From: an uncultured Roseburia sp.
GTDB lineage: Bacteria; Bacillota; Clostridia; Lachnospirales; Lachnospiraceae
Assembly: GCA_910577925.1 (NCBI GenBank)
Contig: CAJTOI010000022.1
Span: 1 to 54,160, forward strand
DNA: 54,160 nucleotides
Direction of reading: 5' to 3'
Shown: positions 7,193 to 16,172 of the stretch, piece after piece
How the letters are laid out: each line of letters begins with the position of its first letter
Position numbering within the stretch: the stretch's first letter is position 1
The notes under the pieces: generated by a model
The model's input: only the letters and a program-made list of their open reading frames with translations
What the model was told of the DNA's origin: nothing
Database searches by the model: none
Made by a program: the position numbers and the translations under genes

Positions 7193-9376
7193 TTATGAAA
7201 CTTCCACGAAATGCAGCTGGTACGCCCGGTACTCCCCGGTTTCCACCGGCAGAGGCAGCCCAGCCTCCATAAGCGCCGCCCCCGCATACACCTTTCCGGA
7301 TTCCTGTTCCCGGTAGCGCGCATCCTCACGCAGGCCTTTCAGCCTGATATAATTGACGTTCATATTTCCGTGTATGTCCTGCATCACCGCATTGACAAGC
7401 ACTTCCCCTCTGTCCTCCGAGAGGTATTCCCATGCGCAGACCTCATCTTCAAACGGGTTCGTAAGCCGGTAATACAGGCCGTTTTGAATCAGCGGCGCGT
7501 ATTTATGGTATCGGGCAATCTGCTCCTTAATCTCTTCTTTTTCGCCGTCCGAGAGCTTTCCCAGGTCCAGTTCATAGCCAAAGGTGCCGGACATTGCCAC
7601 AACCGCCCGCGTGTTTAAAGACACCGTTCTTCCGGTCTGGTGATTCGGAACCGCAGACACATGTGCGCCCACGGCAGACGACGGATAGCCGAACGACGTC
7701 CCGTACTGGATTTTCAGGCGGTCAACCGCATCCGTATTGTCGCTGCACCAGATCTGCGGCGTGTAGTACAGCATCCCCGCGTCAAACCGGCCGCCGCCGC
7801 CGCTGCAGCCCTCAATCAGAAGATTCGGATATTTTTGCAGGAGCCGCTCTAAGAAATCATAGAGTCCGAGCACATAGTCATACATTACCCGCCCCTGATC
7901 CTTTGTATCCGCAGAATAAATATCCATCAGACTTCGATTCATGTCCCATTTGAGATATTCGATCTTTCCCTGATCGAGCACCCCGCAGATACGGTTAAAA
8001 ACTTCGTCCACAACCTCTTTTCTGGAAAAGTCCAGCACCAGCTGGTTTCTGCTTCTCACCGGATTTCTGTTCGGAATCGCAAGCGCCCAGTCCGGGTGCT
8101 CGCGGTACAGATCACTGTCCTCCGAAACCATTTCCGGTTCCACCCAGATTCCGAATTTTATGCCCAGATCGTTGACTCTCTGAATCAGGTCTCCGAGCGT
8201 TCCGTTTAACTTCTTTTCATTTACATACCAGTCCCCCAGCCCGCTGTTGTCATCGTCACGCTTTCCGAACCAGCCGTCATCCATGACCAGCATCTCCACG
8301 CCGGCCTCCTTTGCATGGCATGCCAGCTCATAGATGGTATCTCCGGTAAAGTCAAAATAGGAAGCCTCCCAGCTGTTTACCAGCACCGGCCGAACCGCCT
8401 CTTTGTACATGCCCCTGCAGATATGCGTGCGAATGCAGCGGTGCAGATTCTGGGACAGCCGGCTTAAGCCCTGATTTGTGTATGTTAAAATGACTTCCGG
8501 CGCATAAAAGCGCTCTCCCGGCGCGAGCGGATAGCGGAACATCTCGTCATTCAGGCCGAGCAGCGCGCGTATCTGATTAAACTGTCCTTTCTGTACCTCC
8601 CCTTTGAAATTTCCGCTGTACACAAAGGCCATCGCATACGCGCTTCCGAAGTCCTCGGTCGTCTCCCGCCCGGCGAGAATCATCATCGGATTGTACTGGT
8701 GGCTCGAAGTTCCCCTTCTGCTTGCGATCACATAACTTCCGTGTCCGATTTTTTCCCTTTGAAAATTGCGCTCCATCGCATGGCGTCCGTAAAAACTGAT
8801 CAGATCATACTCCCCGTACAGAAAATCCAGGCAGGCCGACTGCACGCGCTCGAGATACACCTTTCCGGTTCCCACATTATTCACGATAACGCTTCTCGTG
8901 ATAATGTCTGCTTCCGGAAGGACGCCGTAGAGCAGCGTCACCTCGATGCCTGTCACCGAATCTTCCATGCAGATTTCCAGCGTCTGCGCCTCCTGCTCCC
9001 CGGCATACACCGCCGGAAGGCCCTTAAGCCCGTATTTCCCGTCTTTTATCTCATACCCTTTATACCGGAGGTCACAGCTTGTCGTCCCGTCCGCATTTTC
9101 TACGGCAAACGCCACGCTCCGGTAATCGCCGTTCCCGAGGGACGAATATTCCTGCGGCAGTTCGCTCATAGAATAGGTACGGTTTGTGCCGGCATCATAC
9201 GGATTCCCGGAAAAACCTCTGTCGTAGTAGGTCAGCAGATAATCCATCTGCCCGTTCACCCGATTTCCGTAATACAGATGCAGCAGAAATCCGTATGTGT
9301 CGACCTTCATCTGGTAAGTTGTATGTTCTGTGTCAATCGTAAAAATTTTATCCGTATCGCTGTATCGAATAGCCAT
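7193..9376 (-). CDS. Alpha-galactosidase, GH36
   Basis: About 727 aa with no signal peptide, so acting in the cytosol on imported galactosides. Family landmarks are in order: N-terminal beta-sandwich, NSWEASYFDF, VMDDGWFGKRDDD, LKWDMNRS (nucleophile Asp), IEGCSGGGGRFD and CSDNTDAVDRL (acid/base Asp). Length equals that of typical clostridial GH36 enzymes without an added domain. It follows two sugar permease genes by about 17 bp and precedes the kinase gene, indicating removal of terminal alpha-galactose from raffinose, stachyose or melibiose. In R. gnavus the equivalent protein continues into a kinase domain; here a TAA ends it after HFVEVS. Confidence 0.95.
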   Translation of the reverse strand: MAIRYSDTDKIFTIDTEHTTYQMKVDTYGFLLHLYYGNRVNGQMDYLLTYYDRGFSGNPYDAGTNRTYSMSELPQEYSSLGNGDYRSVAFAVENADGTTSCDLRYKGYEIKDGKYGLKGLPAVYAGEQEAQTLEICMEDSVTGIEVTLLYGVLPEADIITRSVIVNNVGTGKVYLERVQSACLDFLYGEYDLISFYGRHAMERNFQREKIGHGSYVIASRRGTSSHQYNPMMILAGRETTEDFGSAYAMAFVYSGNFKGEVQKGQFNQIRALLGLNDEMFRYPLAPGERFYAPEVILTYTNQGLSRLSQNLHRCIRTHICRGMYKEAVRPVLVNSWEASYFDFTGDTIYELACHAKEAGVEMLVMDDGWFGKRDDDNSGLGDWYVNEKKLNGTLGDLIQRVNDLGIKFGIWVEPEMVSEDSDLYREHPDWALAIPNRNPVRSRNQLVLDFSRKEVVDEVFNRICGVLDQGKIEYLKWDMNRSLMDIYSADTKDQGRVMYDYVLGLYDFLERLLQKYPNLLIEGCSGGGGRFDAGMLYYTPQIWCSDNTDAVDRLKIQYGTSFGYPSSAVGAHVSAVPNHQTGRTVSLNTRAVVAMSGTFGYELDLGKLSDGEKEEIKEQIARYHKYAPLIQNGLYYRLTNPFEDEVCAWEYLSEDRGEVLVNAVMQDIHGNMNVNYIRLKGLREDARYREQESGKVYAGAALMEAGLPLPVETGEYRAYQLHFVEVS

Positions 9377-9393
9377 CTCAAGTCTCCTTTATT

Positions 9394-10236
9394 TCATTTT
9401 ACCGCGCCGTTTACAACGCCGTTTAAGATCTGTTTCTGGCAGATGATGTAAAAGATTAAAATCGGTATCAGCGCCAGCAGATAAGAGGAAAATGCCAGAT
9501 TATAGTTTGTGCCGAACTGTGTCTGGAAATTCAGCTGCGCAAGCGGCAGCGTGTTTTTCCCGGTTCCCGACATAATGACAAGCGGCGTCATCACATCGTT
9601 CCATGTCCCGAGCGCCGTCAAAACCGCGACCGTCGCGTGCATCGGTTTCATGATCGGGAAAATGATTTTCCAGTATGTCGTCCAGGTCGTCGCGCCGTCG
9701 ATGCATGCCGCCTCCTCGAGCGCGATCGGAATATTTTTCAGATACCCGGAATACAGCAGCACGTTCATCGGCATGTAAAAGACGATATAGAGGATGATTA
9801 CACCCGCCATATTTCCGAGTCCCATCTCCGCCGTCTGCTTTACAAGCGGCATCATCAGGATTGCAAACGGGACGAACATACCGCTCACGATATAGAGATA
9901 AATGAATTTGTAAAATTTACTGTCCGCGCTGTTTCTGCCAATCGCATAGCCAAGCATCGAATGGATGAGGACGGACAGCACAACCGTGACCGCGGTGATC
10001 AGAATGCTGTTTCCAAGCGAGCGCCAGAAGTCCGTGACCTCCATCGCCTCCCTGAAGTTTGCAAGGCTAAAGCTTCTCGGCAGGGACAGGATTCCCGCCA
10101 CGCTGTTTGTCATCTCCGAGGGCTGTTTAAACGCGATCACGATCGTCATGTACAGCGGAAACGCGACTGTGATCAATCCTAAAATCAATACGATTGTCAG
10201 GGGCCAGTTTACCTGTTCTTTTCCGACTTTTTTCAT
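9394..10236 (-). CDS. Sugar ABC transporter permease (MsmG-like)
   Basis: Inner-membrane permease of the carbohydrate uptake-1 family, 280 aa, six predicted helices. It carries the EAA loop EEAACIDGATTWTTYWKIIFP in its second half, the docking site for the ATPase. The start codon overlaps the stop of the preceding permease gene as TAATG at 10234-10238. With the partner permease and the lipoprotein it forms an oligosaccharide importer. No ATPase gene occurs in the operon or window, so a shared MsmX-type ATPase encoded elsewhere is expected. Confidence 0.93.
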   Translation of the reverse strand: MKKVGKEQVNWPLTIVLILGLITVAFPLYMTIVIAFKQPSEMTNSVAGILSLPRSFSLANFREAMEVTDFWRSLGNSILITAVTVVLSVLIHSMLGYAIGRNSADSKFYKFIYLYIVSGMFVPFAILMMPLVKQTAEMGLGNMAGVIILYIVFYMPMNVLLYSGYLKNIPIALEEAACIDGATTWTTYWKIIFPIMKPMHATVAVLTALGTWNDVMTPLVIMSGTGKNTLPLAQLNFQTQFGTNYNLAFSSYLLALIPILIFYIICQKQILNGVVNGAVK

Positions 10237-11117
10237 TACAGCTGTTCCTCCTTCTTTCCGGTCACCGTCATCTGTGCGACTGAGATCACCACAATTACAA
10301 TAAAGAAAATAACCGCGTTTGCACTCTGAAATCCGAACTGTCCGCCGCTCATACCGTTGTTGTAGATCAGATACGAAATCGACTCCGTACTCTGCGCCGG
10401 TCCTCCCTTTGTCAGCGCCATAATCTGGTCAAATACCATCAGGAAGTTTTTCCCGCAGAGCACCATATTGATGGAGAAAAACGGTAAGATCAGGGGGAAT
10501 GTCAGCTCCTTAAATTTATTCCAGCCCGACGCCCCGTCAATCGATCCCGCCTCGTAGACATCCTCCGGCACGGTCTGCAGGCCCGAGATATAAATAATCG
10601 TATTCATTGCAATTGCCTGCCACGCGCAGACGATTACGATCGCAATCCATGCAAGCTTTGTGTTTGACAGCATACTTGAACCGAGTGCCTCGCTGCCGAC
10701 AAGTCTGCCGAACGCAGGAAGAATATAGGTGAAAAAGTAATTGAAGATATAGCCGACTACCAAGGCGCCCAGGACATTCGGGATAAAATAGGCCCCGCGA
10801 AGTGCGCTCTTAAACCGGATTTTGCTGTTCAGCCCCATCGCCAGAAGCAGACTGATTACATTTGTTAAAATCGTTGCAACGACCGCCAGCTTAAAGGTAA
10901 ACAGATAGGACTTTCCGACTCTGCCGTCGCCGAAGAGGTCCGCATAATTGCGCAGTCCCACCCAGTCATAATCACCGTACCCTCTGAAATTGGTAAAGCT
11001 GTAAATAAATCCTTTGATTAACGGCAATGTGTTAAAGCAAAAGAATAATGCGACAACCGGAATTGTCATTAACAAAAAGGTACGATTTCTTTTTCCGCTG
11101 AATATACTTTTTTTCAT
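10236..11117 (-). CDS. Sugar ABC transporter permease (MsmF-like)
   Basis: Inner-membrane permease, 293 aa. Features are a positively charged start, a first helix reading TFLLMTIPVVALFF, GLRNYADLFGD in the periplasmic-type loop, and the EAA loop YEAGSIDGASGWNKFKELTFP. This is the usual first permease of msm/raf-type importers, and it heterodimerises with the product of 9394-10236. It starts 15 bp after the binding-protein stop. Oligosaccharide specificity is inferred from the GH36 and phosphorylase genes in the operon. Confidence 0.93.
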   Translation of the reverse strand: MKKSIFSGKRNRTFLLMTIPVVALFFCFNTLPLIKGFIYSFTNFRGYGDYDWVGLRNYADLFGDGRVGKSYLFTFKLAVVATILTNVISLLLAMGLNSKIRFKSALRGAYFIPNVLGALVVGYIFNYFFTYILPAFGRLVGSEALGSSMLSNTKLAWIAIVIVCAWQAIAMNTIIYISGLQTVPEDVYEAGSIDGASGWNKFKELTFPLILPFFSINMVLCGKNFLMVFDQIMALTKGGPAQSTESISYLIYNNGMSGGQFGFQSANAVIFFIVIVVISVAQMTVTGKKEEQL

Positions 11118-11132
11118 TTTTGTCTTCCCTCC

Positions 11133-12425
11133 TTACTGCACATTGCCGTTCTGCTCGTTGTACGCCTGCACCTTGCGGATGATATCGCGGTTATAGCGCA
11201 CCCAGTCCGAATCGAATTTTTCTAAAAATGCCGGCACATCCTGATGAATCAAAAAGGTCTGAATCTGCGCGTCGACCGCCATCTCCGCCGGATAGTAGTG
11301 GTCCTGATAATCCGCCATGCGCCCCTCTTCAATGTAAGCCGACATCCCTTCAAGCATCGGGGATATCGTAAAGTCTCCCTCCTTGCAGGGAACGCTGTTC
11401 TGCGCGCTGATATATTCCTGCACATACTCGTCGCTCAGGAGGAAATCCAGCACCTCGTACGCCGCCTCTTTGTTTTCACAGTCCTCCATCACGCAGAACT
11501 GCAGGTCAATCCCGGAATTTAATTTATTGTCCGCCTCATTTTCGTTTGACGGCATCACAAAAGAATCGATATTCATGTCCGGGTTTACGGATAAAATCTG
11601 CGGAGCCGCATAGCTTCCGATCGGGTACATCGCGGCTTCTCCGTTTGCAAATGCCGTACACGCGCCGTTGTAGTCATACGCGAACGGGTCATCCGGTCCG
11701 TACGGGAGCATCTCAAGCATCTTTTCGGCCGTTCCTTTGTATTCTGCCGCAAATGTCGTCTGCCCGCTGTTTACCTGACGACAGACATCCGGCTCCACCA
11801 GTCCCACCGCGATCGCATTCCACGGCGCAAGACAGGTCCAGATATCCTTAAAGCCAAAGTACATGGGAAGTATCCCCTCGGCTTCAATTTCCCCGCACAG
11901 TGCAAGAAGTTCGTCCCAGGTCTCGGGGATCTCCCAGCCGTGCTCGTCAAACATGTCCTTATTATAGAGGATTCCGGATGCGTTGGCCGCGTAGGGAACG
12001 GCATAGACGCCGTTCTGCGGGACAAATTCCAAGTCCTTGTCAATGTCCTTATACGCCTGCTTGATGCTGTCCAAGCCTTTATAATCAGAGATATCCATCA
12101 GTATCCCTGCGTCCACGAAATTGGAGTAGTTAATGTCTCCGCCGATACCGATGATATCCGGATTATCCTCACGGACAAATCTCGTCTTTAAAATCACCAT
12201 CGCGTCATTCGGCGACTCAATCGTCAGATAAATGTCGTCGTGCGTCGCGTTAAATGCCTCCGCAATCCGCTCAAACGTCTTGACCGCCTCCGGCTTGTAA
12301 TGCACCAGCTCGATTTGTATCTTTCCGCTCTTCTCGTCTTCGCCGCCGCAGCCGGCAAAAAGCGATGCTGCTGCCATACAGACACACGCGCATGCACTCA
12401 CTGCCCTTGCACATTCTTTTTTCAT
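11133..12425 (-). CDS. Extracellular sugar-binding lipoprotein
   Basis: Solute-binding protein of family 1 type, about 430 aa. The signal peptide ends in the lipobox LFAGC, so the mature protein is lipid-anchored and captures sugars outside the membrane. ENKEAAYEVLDFLLSDEYVQEY near the C-terminus is typical of the family. The start is the ATG at 12425 with AAGGAG 9 nt upstream; the in-frame ATG ten codons earlier is not chosen. It is the first gene of the operon, transcribed away from the AraC regulator gene across a gap of about 200 bp. A good -35 box was not seen on this strand, which fits an activator-dependent promoter. Confidence 0.93.
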   Translation of the reverse strand: MKKECARAVSACACVCMAAASLFAGCGGEDEKSGKIQIELVHYKPEAVKTFERIAEAFNATHDDIYLTIESPNDAMVILKTRFVREDNPDIIGIGGDINYSNFVDAGILMDISDYKGLDSIKQAYKDIDKDLEFVPQNGVYAVPYAANASGILYNKDMFDEHGWEIPETWDELLALCGEIEAEGILPMYFGFKDIWTCLAPWNAIAVGLVEPDVCRQVNSGQTTFAAEYKGTAEKMLEMLPYGPDDPFAYDYNGACTAFANGEAAMYPIGSYAAPQILSVNPDMNIDSFVMPSNENEADNKLNSGIDLQFCVMEDCENKEAAYEVLDFLLSDEYVQEYISAQNSVPCKEGDFTISPMLEGMSAYIEEGRMADYQDHYYPAEMAVDAQIQTFLIHQDVPAFLEKFDSDWVRYNRDIIRKVQAYNEQNGNVQ

Positions 12426-12569
12426 GCTACATTCTCCTTCCTGTCCTATCATTTCCCCATAAATAACTTTGTTTTTTCTTCTTATCGAAATGATAACATA
12501 CCTTTATGCGTCTATAAATATCCGTATTTTCCCTGTTTTATACCAATATGACGTATTTCCCCGGATAGC

Positions 12570-12599
12570 TTGATATGACCTGGCATTTTGGTATATAAT
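12570..12599 (+). promoter_or_regulatory. Promoter of the AraC regulator gene
   Basis: TTGATA (12570-12575), an 18-bp spacer and TATAAT (12594-12599). The start of transcription should be near 12606, which rules out the in-frame ATG at 12588 as the translation start. The motif ATATGAC occurs at about 12546-12552 and 12573-12579, one copy overlapping the -35 box; these could be regulator half-sites, but this is speculative. Confidence 0.7.
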
Positions 12600-12632
12600 G
12601 CCTTCATAAAGAAAATGAAAGCGGTGATTTTT

Positions 12633-13493
12633 ATGCAGAACCTCCTTTTTTCGGTTTTTCCCAATGAAAATTTTGTTGATTTAGGACTCTATCAGTTCGG
12701 CTGGGAGCAATGCGCGCCGGCCCATTCTTTCGGCCCCGCTTCCCGAAACCATTACCTCTTTCATTTCATTCTTTCCGGAACCGGAACTTTGATGGCTGAC
12801 GATTCCTCCGGGATCACTCAAACCTACCAGGTCAAAAGCGGGCAGGGCTTTATGCTGTTTCCCAATCAGGTAAATACCTACATCGCCGATCCCAGGCTTC
12901 CGTGGGAATACACCTGGATAGAGTTTGACGGATTGCGGGCAAAAGAAGCTGTCGAAATCGCGGGATTAAATCCCAATCATCCGATTTACCACGCCAATTC
13001 CAAAGAATTGTGCGCCGAGATGAAGGACGAGATGATCTACATTGTAAATCATGCCGCAGAATCCCCGTTTCATCTGATCGGGCATCTGTATCTGTTTCTG
13101 GATTATTTTACAAGATCCGCCGCCTCTCTGCGCATGAATCAGGGCGGGCGGGTGCGCGACTTCTATATTAAAGAAGCGCTTACGTATATAGAGATGAATT
13201 TTCAGAATAATATTTCCGTAGAAGAGATTGCAAAATCCTGCGGGCTCAACCGGAGCTATTTCGGGAAAATTTTTCACGATGCAGTCGGAAAATCCCCGCA
13301 GGAATTTTTAATCAGCTACCGCATGACAAAGGCGGCGGAACTGTTAAAGCTGACCGAGCTTTCCGTCGCGGATATCGGCAGAGCCGTCGGCTATGAAAAT
13401 CAGCTGCATTTCTCGCGGACCTTTAAGAATGTGTACGGCGTGTCGCCGCGGAACTGGCGGAATCAGCACCAGCTGCCCCCGGCGAGAAAGTAG
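12633..13493 (+). CDS. AraC family regulator of the oligosaccharide operon
   Basis: Cytosolic DNA-binding regulator of about 286 aa. The N-terminal half is a cupin-type sugar-sensing domain (HYLFHFILSGTG, GFMLFPNQVNTYIADP, WEYTWIEFDG). The C-terminal 100 residues hold two helix-turn-helix motifs (ISVEEIAKSCGLNRSYFGK and LSVADIGRAVGYEN) and the signature FSRTFKNVYGVSPRNWR. The start at 12633 lies downstream of the predicted transcription start and after GGTGA; an ATG at 12615 is possible. Divergence from the transporter/GH36 operon indicates a local activator responding to raffinose, melibiose or a derived sugar, by analogy with AgaR, RafR and MsmR. Confidence 0.9.
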   Translation: MQNLLFSVFPNENFVDLGLYQFGWEQCAPAHSFGPASRNHYLFHFILSGTGTLMADDSSGITQTYQVKSGQGFMLFPNQVNTYIADPRLPWEYTWIEFDGLRAKEAVEIAGLNPNHPIYHANSKELCAEMKDEMIYIVNHAAESPFHLIGHLYLFLDYFTRSAASLRMNQGGRVRDFYIKEALTYIEMNFQNNISVEEIAKSCGLNRSYFGKIFHDAVGKSPQEFLISYRMTKAAELLKLTELSVADIGRAVGYENQLHFSRTFKNVYGVSPRNWRNQHQLPPARK

Positions 13494-13539
13494 CCGGCCT
13501 CTGCCGTTTTCCAGTCGCTTTACCGTTCCCGCGATCACG

Positions 13540-14739
13540 TCAGCATTCGCTTACCACCTGAAAAATATAGAACTTGAGATAATAGCTTTCCTCCGCTGCC
13601 CACAAAATCGGATGGTCGGGCGACTGCGTGCGGAACTCCACCTGGCGCAGACGCTTATGGGCGCTTTTCGCCGCCTGCCCGATGACCTTTGTGAAATTCT
13701 CATAGTCCATAAAGTGCGAACACGAGCAGGTCGCCAGATAACCGCCGTCGCGCACCAGCTTTAAGCCCCGAATATTGATTTCCCGGTAGCCCTTCATCGC
13801 ATTTTTTATGGTGCTGCGGGATTTTGTGAAGGCCGGCGGGTCAAGGATCACCACGTCAAACTGTTCTCCCGCCCGTTCAAGCTCAGGCAGCAGCTCAAAC
13901 ACATCCGCACATTGAAACTTCACGACCTCCTGCAGACCGTTTTGCGCCGCATTTTCTGCGGCCTGTGCAACGGCAAGCTCCGAGGCGTCCACGCCGAGCA
14001 CACTCTTCGCCCCCGCGATCCCGGCATTCAGTGCAAAAGAGCCGGTATGCGTAAAGCAGTCGAGCACTTTCGCATCCCTGCACAGCTTTTGTATCGCAAG
14101 ACGGTTGTATTTCTGGTCGAGGAAAAAGCCGGTTTTCTGTCCGTCTTTCACGTCCACGAGATATTTGACACCGTTCTCCTCAATCGGCACCTTCGTGTCA
14201 AACTCCGCCCCCAGAAATCCTTTCTGTTTTTTCATGCCTTCCTTTTCCCGCTCTTTCGCATCGCTGCGCTCATAGACGCCGCGGATCGTGATTCCGTCCG
14301 CCGCCATAAGCGCTTTTAACTCCTCCGCGATGGTCTCCTTAAAGCGCTCCATTCCGAGCGCCAGACACTGAACCACAAGCACATCGGAAAACTTGTCCAC
14401 TACGAGTCCCGGGAGAAAATCCGCCTCGCCGAAAATCACGCGGCAGCTGCCTGTATCCACTGTCTTTTTCCGGTATTCCCACGCATTTTTGACGCGCATC
14501 CGGAGAAATTCCTCATCAATCTCCCGGTCGCCGTCTCTTGTCATCATGCGCACGCGGATTTTTGAATTTTGGTTGATAAATCCACGCCCCATCGGATAAC
14601 CGTCAAAATCATGCACGACAACGATATCTCCGTTTGTAAAGCTTCCCGCGATCGACTCTATCTCATTGTCAAAAATCCACGCGCCGCCCGCCTTTATCGT
14701 CCGGCCTTCGCCTTTTTTTAATGTCACTATCGCACTCAT
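13540..14739 (-). CDS. RlmI-type 23S rRNA cytosine-C5 methyltransferase
   Basis: About 399 aa, cytosolic. An N-terminal PUA domain (KKGEGRTIKAGGAWIFDNEI, then GRGFINQNSKIRVRMM) is followed by a Rossmann SAM-dependent methyltransferase: DGQKTGFFLDQK, VLDCFTHTGSFALNAG, DVVILDPPAFTKS and the catalytic Cys region YLATCSCSHFM. This architecture is that of RlmI (m5C1962 of 23S rRNA) and clostridial homologues. A predicted promoter lies at 14936-14964, giving a leader of nearly 190 nt that contains the dispersed hairpin element at 14802-14849. The gene converges with the AraC gene, leaving about 45 bp without a clear terminator. Confidence 0.88.
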   Translation of the reverse strand: MSAIVTLKKGEGRTIKAGGAWIFDNEIESIAGSFTNGDIVVVHDFDGYPMGRGFINQNSKIRVRMMTRDGDREIDEEFLRMRVKNAWEYRKKTVDTGSCRVIFGEADFLPGLVVDKFSDVLVVQCLALGMERFKETIAEELKALMAADGITIRGVYERSDAKEREKEGMKKQKGFLGAEFDTKVPIEENGVKYLVDVKDGQKTGFFLDQKYNRLAIQKLCRDAKVLDCFTHTGSFALNAGIAGAKSVLGVDASELAVAQAAENAAQNGLQEVVKFQCADVFELLPELERAGEQFDVVILDPPAFTKSRSTIKNAMKGYREINIRGLKLVRDGGYLATCSCSHFMDYENFTKVIGQAAKSAHKRLRQVEFRTQSPDHPILWAAEESYYLKFYIFQVVSEC

Positions 14740-14801
14740 ACCTGTGCTCCTTTCTGCTTTCCTGCATGTTATGTCTGCGAAACTGTCATACCATATAATT
14801 C

Positions 14802-14849
14802 GCAGTGCAAACTCAAGAGCCTGCGGCTCTTTCGTTCACGGGCATTCGC
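14802..14849 (-). repeat. Dispersed hairpin element, copy 1, in the RlmI-like leader
   Basis: A 48-bp segment matching 51992-52039 at about 42 positions; the inner 29 bases differ at one position. Read on the minus strand, a central GAGCC/GGCTC hairpin is enclosed by an outer pairing GCGAA with TTTGC. In copy 2 the outer pairing is GTGCGAA with TTCGCAC, so a change of base keeps pairing through a G-U. Both copies lie between a predicted promoter and a minus-strand gene. The rest of 14740-15088 (about 350 bp) holds only promoters and no supported gene. Confidence 0.7.
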
Positions 14850-14935
14850 CCTATCACTCTGCACTCTGACAAAAATGACTGCAAGCAGCCATTTTGTCCT
14901 CCTGCTTCGCGGCACTGCTCATTGCTTTCGTGTAT

Positions 14936-14964
14936 ATCATACCATACAAATCAGCCGCCGCCAA
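14936..14964 (-). promoter_or_regulatory. Predicted promoter of the RlmI-like gene
   Basis: On the minus strand TTGGCG (14959-14964), a 17-bp spacer and TATGAT (14936-14941). It would start transcripts near 14929 that include the hairpin element at 14802-14849 before the gene. Confidence 0.5.
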
Positions 14965-14992
14965 TTTTAACCCTATTTCAATCATTTTCTGT

Positions 14993-15021
14993 TTGTCCAT
15001 CCCAGCGGTTCGCGTTATACT
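14993..15021 (+). promoter_or_regulatory. Predicted promoter of the glycosyltransferase gene
   Basis: TTGTCC (14993-14998), 17-bp spacer, TATACT (15016-15021). The translation start at 15089 lies about 60 nt downstream. Confidence 0.6.
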
Positions 15022-15088
15022 ATAGACAGACAGCAATGGGGGTTCATGTGAAAACTTCGCATTGGTTGCTGCAAGAATGGAGGTTATT

Positions 15089-16156
15089 ATGTCAACCATC
15101 AGTCTTTGTATGATTGTAAAAAACGAGGAAGCCGTGCTCGCGCGCTGCTTAGATTCCATTGCGGACCTTATGGATGAGATTATCATCATTGACACCGGTT
15201 CCACCGACCGCACGAAGGAGATTGCCGCGGCCTACACCGACAAAATCTATGACTACAAGTGGACCAACGACTTTTCCGCGGCACGGAATTTTTCCTTTTC
15301 CAAGGCCACAAAGGAATATATCTACACCGCGGATGCAGACGAAATCCTTGACGCCGAAAATCATGAGCGTTTCGCGCGCCTGAAAGCAAACCTTCTCCCG
15401 GAAATCGAAATCGTCCAGATGAAATATGTGACCGAGTCCGACTTTGACACCGTTCTGAATGTCAAAAAGGAATACCGTCCCAAGCTGTTCCGGCGTCTGC
15501 GCGCTTTTACCTGGGTGGACCCGATTCATGAGACCGTGCGCCTTTCCCCGGTGGTCTTTGACAGTGACGTCGAGATTTCCCACAGGCCGCTGTCCCTGCA
15601 CAGCAAGCGCGACTTCTCAATTTTTATCAAAACCTTTGAGCGTGACGGCGCATATTCGCCGAAAATCCGTTCCATGTACGCAAAAGAGCTGTTAAAAACC
15701 GGCGAGACAAAAGACTTTTTCGCGGCGAAACCGATTTTCGAGCATATCCTGTTTCACGATATGACGGATGATGCGCAGAAAGAAGCCGCATGCGTGCTCG
15801 CGCGGGTCTATCGGCTTTCGGATGACAAGAACAGCTTTTTTAAGTTGACCTTGAAGGATATGCTGACCACTCCCTGTTCGGAAATCTGCTATGAGCTCGG
15901 CACCTATTTTCTCGGACAGGAGGACTACGACGAAGCGGTGCTGTGGTTTTATAACGCAGCCTACGAAACCGAGAGCATTCTCGATGTCCACACCGGCGGC
16001 GACCTGCCGCTGCTCGGGCTGATCGAATGCTACGAATGCCTGATTGAGCGTTTAAAGACCTGCATGGACCCGAATCCCGCGCTTGAGATTCAGTATCAGA
16101 TATTTCTTGACCGCTATCGCCAGGAGTCTATGGCCTGGCAGATGCCGGAAGAATAA
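15089..16156 (+). CDS. Family 2 glycosyltransferase with C-terminal helical repeats
   Basis: About 355 aa, no transmembrane segment or signal peptide. The N-terminal GT-A domain starts directly with SLCMIVKNEEAVLARCLDSI, then IDTGSTDRTKEIA, and ADADEIL, the DxD metal site. WVDPIHETV follows. The second half (from about residue 185) is made of helical, TPR-like segments such as AKPIFEHILFHD and GQEDYDEAVLWFYNAAYE. Proteins of this type act as cytosolic transferases, for example on peptides or surface glycans; the acceptor is unknown. The start at 15089 follows GGAGG by 5 nt. A DUF1349 gene follows after 16 bp, so the two are probably co-transcribed. Confidence 0.85.
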   Translation: MSTISLCMIVKNEEAVLARCLDSIADLMDEIIIIDTGSTDRTKEIAAAYTDKIYDYKWTNDFSAARNFSFSKATKEYIYTADADEILDAENHERFARLKANLLPEIEIVQMKYVTESDFDTVLNVKKEYRPKLFRRLRAFTWVDPIHETVRLSPVVFDSDVEISHRPLSLHSKRDFSIFIKTFERDGAYSPKIRSMYAKELLKTGETKDFFAAKPIFEHILFHDMTDDAQKEAACVLARVYRLSDDKNSFFKLTLKDMLTTPCSEICYELGTYFLGQEDYDEAVLWFYNAAYETESILDVHTGGDLPLLGLIECYECLIERLKTCMDPNPALEIQYQIFLDRYRQESMAWQMPEE

Positions 16157-16172
16157 AAATTGGAGGAAAAAG

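Noticed and set aside
14854..15213. 119-codon minus-strand frame across the glycosyltransferase start and the 14.8-15.0 kb gap
   Set aside because: More than a third is antisense to the glycosyltransferase gene. The remainder lies in the leader that carries the hairpin element, and no conserved domain is visible.
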